A stretch of DNA of 46,899 nucleotides from contig DATKZB010000134.1 in assembly GCA_035528235.1 (NCBI GenBank), forward strand, positions 1 to 46,899, read 5' to 3'. Source of the stretch: DATKZB01 sp035528235. GTDB lineage: Bacteria > Planctomycetota > Phycisphaerae > FEN-1346. The notes below the pieces were generated by a model. That model had not been told where the DNA came from. It ran no database searches and saw nothing but the letters and a program-made list of their open reading frames with translations. Below, piece after piece: positions 31,859 to 40,900 of this stretch (position 1 is its first letter; the number at the start of each line of letters is the position of its first letter). A program made the translations under genes and the position numbers.

Positions 31859-33124
31859 GGGTCGAAGACCGGCCCCTGGGACCTGGCGACCGCCCTGGCC
31901 CAGCCGGCCGCCGTCCGGCCGGGCGACACCCTCTGGCTGCTGGGCGGGACGTACCGGGGCATCTTCACGGCGCGCCTCAAGGGCACGGCCGAGGCCCCCG
32001 TCACGCTCCGCCAGGCGCCGGGCGAGCGGGCCACCGTCGACTGTGTCGCGGCCGACGGGAAACTGGGTCTCTTCACCGTCGAGGGCGAGCACGCCCGGTA
32101 CTGGGGCTTCGAGGTCACCTGCTCCGGCACCGACCGGTGGGCCGACGACAAGGGCTCGCATCCGGCGGAGTCGGCGCGCGGCGGGGTGAACGCCATGGGC
32201 GGCCACCTGGCCTTCATCAACCTGGTGGTGCACGACGGCTCGAACGGGTTCGGGTGGTGGTCGAGCGGCGAGGGCGGCGAACTCTACGGATGCATTATCT
32301 ATAATAATGGATGGGACGCGCCCGACCGCGGACACGGCCACGCCATCTACGCCCAGAACAGGACGGGCACCAAGCGCATCGTCGATTGCGTGCTGTTCAA
32401 CCAGTTCTGTTACGGCATCCACGCGTACGGGTCGAGCCGGGCCTTCATCAACGGGTTCCACCTGGAGGGCAACGCCAGTTTCAACAACGGGGCCGCCAAG
32501 AGCGCCCAGAGCCTCGCCCCGGGCATCCTGGTGGGCGGCGGAAGCCCCTCGGAACGGATCGTCGTGCGAGACAACTTCACCTACTCCACCGGCCACCGCG
32601 CCACGGCCCTGCAACTCGGGTACGGGGCCGACAACAAGGACGCCGTCGTCACGGGCAACTACTTCGTGGGGCCGTCGACCCTGACGAAGTGGGAGCGGCT
32701 CGAGGTGACGGGCAACACGTTCATCGCGCCCGACGGACCCGTGGGCGTCGGTCCGCCGCCCGAGGGCCTCGACCTGGCGGCATCGAACACGCTCATCCGG
32801 GGCCGGCCCACGGGCACGAAAGTCTTCGTCCGCCCCAACCGGTACGAACCCGGCCGGGCCCACGTCATCGTGTACAACTGGGACCGCCGGAGCGAAGTCG
32901 AGGTCAACCTCGAAGGTCTCCTGAAGACGGGGGCCGCGTACCGCCTCGTCAGCGCCCAGGATTTCTTCGGCAACCCCATTGTCGCAGGTCGATACGACGG
33001 CAAACCCGTGCGCGTGCCGATGACCGAGTATCGGGCGCCGGCGCCCGTGGGCAAACCCGACTACGTGCCGCCCGCCACGGGGCCGGAGTTCAACGTGTTC
33101 GTCGTCCTGCCGCAGGCGCCGTGA
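31853..33124 (+). pseudogene. Right-handed beta-helix (pectate-lyase-like) protein lacking its 5' end
   Basis: From 31853 the frame encodes typical beta-helix N-terminal sequence (GPWDLATALAQ, then VRPGDTLWLLGGTYRG and APVTLRQAPGERATVD), followed by helix coils such as NGFGWWSSGEGGELYGCIIY and SRAFINGFHLEGNASFNNG. It ends at 33124. No signal peptide and no ATG, GTG or TTG exists in frame between the TAG at 31754 and a GTG at 32186. Starting at 32186 would lose about 110 residues of the domain. Everything upstream of 31853 is repeat array 3. The gene therefore looks decapitated by repeat insertion or deletion. It could still be expressed from GTG 32186 as a 312-residue cytosolic fragment. Confidence 0.75.
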
Positions 33125-33313
33125 CGAGGAGACCCGGGCCCGCCGCGCCGCCGCACGAAGGCTCCGTCTGAAGACGGGTCTTGCGGGTAGCCGCCCTCGG
33201 GCCCGGTGCTTTCCTGCAATAACCCCGACCACCCCCGCGTTCAGACTGGCGCCATCGCAGGAGCACGTGGGTCGAAGGGACCCGCGTCCGAAGCGAAACA
33301 AAAGGAGAGAGAC

Positions 33314-33769
33314 ATGAAGCGGTTAACGATCGTTGGTCTTCTGGTGCTGTTGGTCGCGGTACCCGCCATGGTGGTCTTCGGGCAGGACAATCCGGGCGAG
33401 GGCCGTCCGCCTCCCCCGCCGCGCGGGATGAGAGACCGGCCCGACGGCGAAGGGCCGGGAAGAGGCCCGCCCCCGATGCCGCCGATTCCGCCCGAAAAAC
33501 GCGAGCAACTCGAGCCCGCCGTGCGGGCGTTCACCGAGGCGCTGGCGACGTTCCACCGCGCGGCCGTCGAGGTTCTGGGGCCGCGCCTGGGCACCCGGTT
33601 CACGATGCACGTCATCAGCCGGTTCATGGAAGCGAATCGGCCCAAGCCGCCGGAGGGCGAAAAGCCCGATGGCCCGCCGCCCCAGGGCGAAGGCCCGAGA
33701 GGCCCAAGGCCGCCGAGGGGCGAAGGCCCGAGAGGCCCGAGACCCCCCAGGGGCGGGGGCAACCTGTAA
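33314..33769 (+). CDS. Small secreted Pro/Gly/Arg-rich protein
   Basis: The 151-residue product starts at ATG 33314 after AAAGGAG. A signal peptide (about residues 1-23, ending VVFGQ) is followed by a Pro-rich stretch and a helical core (EQLEPAVRAFTEALATFH, about residues 60-105). The C-terminal part has tandem 11-residue repeats of the type GEGPRGPRPPR encoded by near-identical 33-bp units. Composition recalls the secreted protein at 8526-9341. No family was recognised. The gap before it (33125-33313) has only a weak GC-rich palindrome. Confidence 0.75.
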   Translation: MKRLTIVGLLVLLVAVPAMVVFGQDNPGEGRPPPPPRGMRDRPDGEGPGRGPPPMPPIPPEKREQLEPAVRAFTEALATFHRAAVEVLGPRLGTRFTMHVISRFMEANRPKPPEGEKPDGPPPQGEGPRGPRPPRGEGPRGPRPPRGGGNL

Positions 33770-33820
33770 CGGCGCGGCCAGGCGCGAGTCCTGGAAACTG
33801 TCTGAACACTCAGAGTGACG

Positions 33821-33846
33821 CGCGGCGGCCTTCCCAGGCCGCCGCG
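33821..33846. repeat. Stand-alone hairpin with a GGCCTTCCCAGGCC core
   Basis: CGCGGCGGCC and GGCCGCCGCG flank TTCCCA. It lies 52 bp after the Pro-rich gene's stop and is followed by TTGTCTTTG, so it might also serve as a weak terminator. It belongs to the same hairpin family as 1311-1336. Confidence 0.65.
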
Positions 33847-33902
33847 TTGTCTTTGCGAAACAGACGCGGGCGGCCCGGCGAGGCCGCTCGCCGCGCAGTC
33901 CT

Positions 33903-34048
33903 GGTGCTATTTCGTCAACGCGGTGTGGGCTCCTTTGGACCCCGCGCGGTGGCCTTCCCAGGCCACCGCGAATTGACGCAGAGCAACCTGTCGCGGCGGC
34001 CTAGGAAGGCCGCCGCGCACGGTGACGACGAGTTACAGAGTAGCGCTA
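33903..34048. mobile_element. MITE-like element, copy B (146 bp)
   Basis: The element aligns over its whole length with copy A at 1657-1803, including both internal hairpins (33945-33970 and 33992-34017) and the shared segment GCAACCTGTCGCGGCGGCC. Its terminal repeats have decayed (GGTGCTATTTCGTCAAC on the left, GAGTTACAGAGTAGCGCT on the right), so it is probably the older copy. It ends 11 bp past the stop of the E1-like gene. Confidence 0.7.
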
Positions 34049-34059
34049 GATGGGTTGCT

Positions 34060-34833
34060 TCATCCACCGCCGTTCGGCGCACCGCCGCAGAAGCGGCAGG
34101 CCGGGTCGCGCCGCCGCCGGATCGTCCGATACGTCCCCGCCAGACCGTCGTATACGCCCAGGCGATGGGCCATGTTCTCGCCCGCGGCCAGGAGGATCTT
34201 GACGGCCTCGACGGCCTGGAGCGTGCCCAGGACGCCCGCCACGGCGCCGAGGATGCCGACCTCGGCGGCCGTCGGCACCTCGTCGCCCGGCGGCTCGGGC
34301 AGCAGGCACCGGTAACACGGGCTCGCTTCGGCGGGGATGACGCTGAGCAGTTGCCCCTCGAACCGCAGGACCGCGGCCGAAACGAGCGGCCGCCCCTGGC
34401 GCCAGCACGCGTCGGCCACAACGAACCGGGTCGGGAAGTTGTCGGTGCAGTCGAGGACCAGGTCGGCCCCGCTCAGCAGGTGCGGGGCGTTGTCGACCGT
34501 CACGGGGTCGGCGACGGTCTCGACGCGGCAGTCGGGGTTCAGGGCGCGGACGGCCCGCTCGGCCGAGGCGGCCTTCGGCCGGCCGACGTCGGCAGCGCGG
34601 TGAAGGATCTGGCGGTTCAGGTTCGACGGGTCGAGCCGGTCGGGCTCGATAATGGTCAGCCGCCCCACGCCCGCGGCCGCCAGGTAGAGGATGGCCGCCG
34701 ACCCCAGGCCGCCGGCGCCGACGACGACGACGCGGCCGTCCAGGAGCCGCCGCTGCCCCGCCTCGCCTACCTGGGCCAGGCGGAGGTTGCGGTCGTAGCG
34801 GGTGCGTTGGTCGGCGTCCAGGTCCGAAGCCAT
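34060..34833 (-). CDS. ThiF/MoeB/HesA family E1-like adenylyltransferase
   Basis: The 257-residue product matches enzymes that adenylate the C-terminus of ThiS/MoaD-like proteins. It has the nucleotide-binding VVVGAGGLGSAAILYLAAAG, DPSNLNRQILH, KAASAERAVRALNP and LVLDCTDNFPTRF. Zinc-ligand pairs are CYRC and CRFC. At the place where MoeB and ThiF carry their conserved Cys before AGV, this protein reads PTAAEVGILGAVAG, so that Cys is absent. No MoaD/ThiS partner lies in the window. It follows the giant genes on the same strand after a 118-bp gap. Confidence 0.88.
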   Translation of the reverse strand: MASDLDADQRTRYDRNLRLAQVGEAGQRRLLDGRVVVVGAGGLGSAAILYLAAAGVGRLTIIEPDRLDPSNLNRQILHRAADVGRPKAASAERAVRALNPDCRVETVADPVTVDNAPHLLSGADLVLDCTDNFPTRFVVADACWRQGRPLVSAAVLRFEGQLLSVIPAEASPCYRCLLPEPPGDEVPTAAEVGILGAVAGVLGTLQAVEAVKILLAAGENMAHRLGVYDGLAGTYRTIRRRRDPACRFCGGAPNGGG

Positions 34834-34951
34834 GGGGTCCGAAGCCTCCGGCCGTCGCTGCCGGGGCGGGGCGACGGCAACGACAGATGTCCATTAGAGA
34901 AAGCGGAACAGGCGGCGGATCATCGCCACCGCCCCCGGTGGCGCCGTCGCG

Positions 34952-37900
34952 TCAGGCCGCGGCCGGACGCCGGCGGGCAAAGAAGAGGCGTACCTTCATG
35001 CCCACGCCCACCAGCACCGTCAGGAGGCCCGCCACCGGGAAGATGCCGATCGCCAGCCCGACGACGCCCAGCACGATGAGGGCCGTCGAGACGGCGGCCT
35101 GTGCCCGCAGGCCCACCTCGCGGCCGCGGAGCCACCGCCGCACCAGGGCAATCAGGATCACCAGGACCGCGGCGCCGCCGACGCGCTCGAGACCCTCGAT
35201 GAGCGGCATCGACGCCGAGCGGGCGGTAACCTCGACCTCTCCGCGCGGCACGGTGAACTGGATCAGCGTGCCACGGCGAGGCAGGTCGACGTCGAGGCTG
35301 GCCGCGCCCGCGACGTCGCCCGGTCCGGCAGCGCCGGTCGCCGGCACCAAAGCCAGGATGGTCCCGCCGTGCGTGACGGCGGCGCCGCTGTGCGTCATGT
35401 AGCCCCACGCGCGGCCCCCGGCACCGCCGCCGACCACTGTTCCCCTCGTGGCCGTCTGGGGTTGCTGCTGTCCGGCGCGTTGTTCGAGTTTGCGTTGGTA
35501 CCGTTCGACGACGGCGGCCTGGCTGAGGCCGCGCTGCTGGGGCTCGGCGGCCTGCTTGGCCTTCTCCTGGGCCTTGCCGGCCTTGTCGCCGAGGATGGCG
35601 AAATTGTCGAACATCTGGACCCCGGCCTGGCCGGGCGCCTGGACCTGCTTGCGCTGGAGGTCTTCCACCTGCTTGCTGTCGCGGAATCGGACGCCGACCT
35701 TGCCCTGCGCGGCCTCGGCTTCCTTGTTGGCGAGGGCGTTCTGGTCGAACCAGGCTTCGTTGAATTGCGGCTGGTCGGCCGGCCTGGCCGCCGGCTTCTG
35801 AGCGGATTCCTTCCAGTTGGGCGAGAGGTCCTGGACGAGATTGCGGGCGCGGCGGTTTCGCTGTCCGGCGTAGAGTTCGCGCATGGAGTCGTTGTTATAA
35901 CCCACCTCGTCGCGCTGGGCCTTTTCCTGCGACTCGATCTCGCGGCCGACGCTCTGGAGGATGGTGGCGCTGCTCGAAAGTTCGGTCTGCACGGTCGCGT
36001 TGCCGCGGTAACTTTTTAGGTCCTCCTGGAGCCCCTGGAGCGACTGGCCGACGTTGGCCAGGTTCGACTTGGCCCGCATCTGGGCGAAGGGGTTCTCGGA
36101 CCGCAGCGTCTGCATCAGGCGGTCGGCCACCTTGTTCTGGTACGACAGCAGGCCCGCCTCGAGTGTGCCCGCCTCGGTCACGCGGGTCATCGTGCCGCCA
36201 AAGTCGAACCACACGTGCGTCTCGGGCAGGTACAACTGCACCTGGCTGAGTTCGGCGTTGATGTTGACGGCGCGGACCAGCGGGAACTCGACCGACCACG
36301 CCAGGGCGCCCAGCGACTCGATCCGGCCGCCGTACTTCAGAACGACGGCGTAGTCGAGGTCGCCGGAGGCGGTCTTGACGATGGGGATGCGCACGCGTCG
36401 CGGCGCGGCGGCGTCGTCCATAAGGGTCGGCTTGACCGGCTCGCCGGCCACGACGGCCGTCCAGAGCGCCGCCCCCTGGGGCATCTCGACCTCCAGAAAC
36501 TGCTCGATCCGGTTGTCGATACGATAGACCACCTGGCCGCGGTAGGCGCCGCTGGAGTCCATCACCAAATCCGTCTGCGCCAGGCCGATGCGTGCACCGA
36601 CGGTCTCGACGGCCGCACGTTCCTTCGTCTGGAACGCCAGCCGGGGCGCCTCGGCGCCCGGCGCGACGATAAACGCCTGCGTCATGCCGCCGCGAAGGAT
36701 CCCCGCCACCGCCGCCCACTCTTTCTGCTGGCGGTTCAGCGATTCCAGGCCGTCTTGCTGCGCGATGACCACCTCGTCGCGGCCCGCGCTCTCGATGGCC
36801 ACGTACCGGCGATCGGTCCGGCCCGTCTCGACGACCGGAATCGGCACGTCGTGCGTCCCGGCCGACAGCAGCCGGTCGTTCTCCACCAGGACGCGCAGGT
36901 CGTCCATGACCTCGTCCTGGAGTTCCAGGCGCACCCGCACCATCGCCCCGTCGTCGCCCACGGGGGTAATCGTCTTCTGCCTGAGGAGCGGCACCTGGAT
37001 GCGGGCGTCCTTCATCCAGGCCGGCAGCAGGAACGTGACCTCGCGGACGCCGGCGTTCTTGATGGTCCAGTTGACCAGGATCGTTTCGTCGATCGAGCGG
37101 TCGGTGACCCGCGAGTTGGTGACCGTGAAGCACGCAACGTCCGGCTGGCGGGCCGCCAGGACCAGCCGCCCCGCGTAGTCGGGCCGGGTGTAATGCAGCG
37201 CCAGCACCGCCAGGCCCTTCTGGTCGTTGCTCAGCCAGCTGCTGACCTGTTGCAGGAGCACCCGCTCGATGTTCGCCAGGTCCTCGGTCCGCACGTCGAA
37301 CGCCGGGTCGACCTGCACGACGACGTCGCCCTGCTGCCGCTCGACGTCGAGGACTTCGATGCGCGGCACGGCCGTTTCGAGCGTCTTGGCGTCCTGGCCG
37401 AGTTTGCCCTGGATGACGATGGGGCACTGGCCCTGGACGCCGCCGGCCAGGTAAACGGTCAGGACCTTGCGGCCGCCGTCGTCGGTCAGGGCCCACTCGA
37501 ACGCGCCGGGCGCCAGAACGCGCTCCAGGTCGAGGTCCGGCGGAACGACGAACCGCGCCCAGTACAGCGGCCGGTTCTCGACGCTCAAGGTCGCCCGGGC
37601 CTCCAGGCTCCGCTCGCGCTCGGCCACCCGGACGATCATCTGGACGGTCGCCGACTTGCGCGCCGCCACCGGCTCGGCCGCCAGACGGACCGAGAACGGC
37701 GTGGCCACGAAAGCGTACGCCTGGAACGGCCGGATGCCCAGGGGGCTTTCGACCTCGGCCGCGCCGGCCTGGGGCTTCTTCTTCGTCTCGGCCGGCAGGT
37801 CGTCGCGCCGCACGCCCGTGGTGCCGACCGTCCGCAGGTCGAGCAGCGGGCTGCGCCGGATGACGAGCCGGCCCGTGTGCCGCTGGGCACCCGTCACGCC

Positions 37901-40900
37901 GATGACGGGCACCTCGAACGGCTGCCCGCCGAACGGGGCCGCGCCCTGCCCGGCCTGCTGCCAGATCGAGACCGTGAAATCCTCCGAGCCCTTGGCCCGC
38001 TTGAGCAGCGTCACCGTGACCTCGCGGCGGCCGGCGGCGTCTTTCAGTTCCCAACCGCGGACGTTCGTCCCCTCGACCTTCTCAACGGCGTACCCGGCGG
38101 GGACCTCGACGGTAAAGAAGTCGCGTTCGCCGTGGCGGAACTCGAGGTGGAGCGACCAGACGAGGCGCAGACTGTCTTCCTGGACGTCGAGGACGGCCTG
38201 GGAATCGGCCGTCAGGGTCTGGTCGAGTTGGCCTTCGGCGACCTTCGGCCGCCACTGGACGCCGACCGATCCGTCGGCGCCGAGGGCCGTGCGGATGGCC
38301 TCGCCGGCGGCTTTCGTCTCGTAGACCGCGCGGTCCGACACGCCGCCCAACCGGACCTCGGTGCCGGCGTCGGGCACCGTCAGGGTCAGCGCCGTGGCGG
38401 GGGCGGCCGGCACACGCCCCTCGGTCACGCGCCATCCGCCGCGGCGCGACAACCGCATCCGCACCGCCACGTCCAGGCGGTGCCGTCCCTTGCCCGAGAC
38501 GTACAGCACGACGAACGACCGCTTGGGCGGTTCCTTGGCGTCCTTGCTCTGGGGCGCACTGGGATCGACGTCGGCCACGCTCAGGCGGGCGGGCCGGCCG
38601 TCGAGGTCGGCCTTGGCCAGGACGCCGCCCTCCAGGGGCAGCGGCACCGCCACGTAGTCGTCGGCGTAGACGTCGACGTCGAGGGTGCCCTCGACCAGCA
38701 GGAACTCGTCGCCGCGCAGGGTCGCGCGGAACGCCGCACCCGCCAGCGCGTACGGCGCGGGCGGCGGCTTGGCGCCGATGGGCTTGTCGGGGTACGCCAG
38801 GTTCCACAACTCGACATATTTGTCATACGGAACGAGCAGGCGGCCGGCCTCCTGGATGCCCGTCTTCGACGCCGGGTCGTACGGCAGGATGATGGCGTCG
38901 GCGGGCACCTTGACCGGCTTGGGCGGCGGCACGATCTGGACGACGTACGGCCCGTCCTTCTCCTCGGCCGCGGCCGGGGCGCCCGTCATCAACAGCGCCG
39001 CCGCCACGAGCACCATCCCCGCCGCCACCACCGGCGGCACGAAGGCCCCGCGCACCTTGCCGGCAAACCATCGAACGCAACTGGCCGCCAGGTAGTACGG
39101 TATCAGCACGCACGCCGCGTAGAACGCCCCGTTCACGACCATCGCCAACTCGATGCGGGCCGTGATGACGGGAATCAGCGTCGCCACCAGGCCGACGCCC
39201 ACCACGTACGCCGCCTTGCGCCAGACCCGCTGCGTCGTCAGGGCCACGCCCACCACGATGACCGCCAGCGCCAGTCCCCACGCCAGGGTCTCGATGCGGC
39301 CGCCGTCGGCGACGGTCAGGTCGAGCCGCGGCTCCGACCCGAGGCTGCGGAACGTGACGGCCTCGCCGGTGGGCACCAGGCGGATGTCGAGACTGGCCAC
39401 GCCCTCCAGGGCCCAGGCCTTTCGGAGTTGTTCCTTGGCGATATCCTTCTTGGACACCGGCGCCTTGGCCGGCCTGGCCGGCGCCGTGGTGGCGGTGGGT
39501 GGCGGCGGGGTCGCCGGCGCCGGTTCCTCGGCCGGCTTGGCGTCGGGCTCCGCGGCGGAAGCCGACTCGTCCCCATCCGGTCCGGCCGGCATTCTCTTAT
39601 GAAGGCGGTCGGCATCCTCCTTGCCGCCCGCGACGCGACCGCGCGAGCGCATGCCGCCCGTCCGGCCGTTCTTCTCCCCCTCGGCGCGCTTGAACTCCTC
39701 GCGCGACTCGCCCCCGGCCTCCTCGTCGGCCTCGACGCCCCCGAGGCTGAGCTGCTCCGCCACCTCACGGCCCGGCCTCTGCCCGACATTCTGCACCATC
39801 TGCACCTTGGGAGCCGCCATCTGCGCGGCGCAGCCGCCGAACCCCAGGACGAGACCCAGGGCGCCGTGGTCGAAGTCCACGCCGCCCGACCCGTAGTACA
39901 GCGCCGTGGCCACGTTGGCGACGGCCAGCGGCGGCGGGGCCACCTCGTGCGTCACGACGCTGCCCTCCGAGCGGATGACCTTGTACCCGGTGGGCATGAA
40001 CAGGCGCCACAGCAGGTCGGCCACGGGCACCTCTTCGCCCTCGCCGACCGTGCCGGCGTGCAGCACCAGCCGCGGCGCCGGCACGTCCACGCCGCGCCAG
40101 AAACCCAGCCCCCCGACCGGCGTCTCGTAGACGACCAGCAGGTCGCGGACGGCCCCGGCGGCGGCGGCCGGCAGGTTCAGCAGCATCCGGTCGGCCTCGC
40201 GCTGCGGCTTGATGGGGTCGGAATCGAGCGTGGCCGACCAGAGGGTCGAACCTTTCGGCAGCCGGACCTCCAGGAACAAGGCCTTCGTCCGCAGCAGGAA
40301 CCGCGCCGCCGTCTGGGCCACGCCGTCGGCCGACATGACGGTGGCCAGTTCGGCCCGCTGGATGATGGCCGGCGGCAGGCCCAGCGTCGGGTGCCGCGCT
40401 ACCGACACACGGACCGCTGCCGGGACGCCCACGAACCCGTACGCCCCCAGCAGGCGGCGGCCGGGCTGGTACTCGGCGTCGACCAGTTCGCCGATGTCGA
40501 CCTTGCGCGGATGGGCCGCGATGCGGACGTCGAGTTCCGGGCTGCCCTCGACGGCCACCAGGCCCGACTGGTACGCCACGCCGTCGGCCTCGACGACCGG
40601 CAGGGCGAGGTCCTCGGGTTCGAGTTGGTCGAGCCGCTGCTCGAAGTCGACGGCCAGGCGGACGGTGCCGCTTTGCCGCTCGGCCAGCAGGGCCGTCCAG
40701 CGGCGGCGGGCCGTGTCCTTCTCGCCGACGGTCTCGCTCGTGTACTCCTTGACCGCGACGTCGTCGAGGCCGCGAATGGCCAGCGCGGTGGGCGTGGTCT
40801 CGGGCAGCACCAGCGCCAGCCGACGCGTCCGGGCACCCGCCACGTCGTACACAATCTCGTAGTGCGCCACCAGGACGTCGCGCTCGACGCGGAAGAACGA

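Noticed and set aside
33821..33846. Intrinsic terminator after the Pro-rich secreted gene
   Set aside because: The hairpin is strong but lacks a true T-tract, and identical cores occur elsewhere as dispersed repeats, so it is listed as a repeat.
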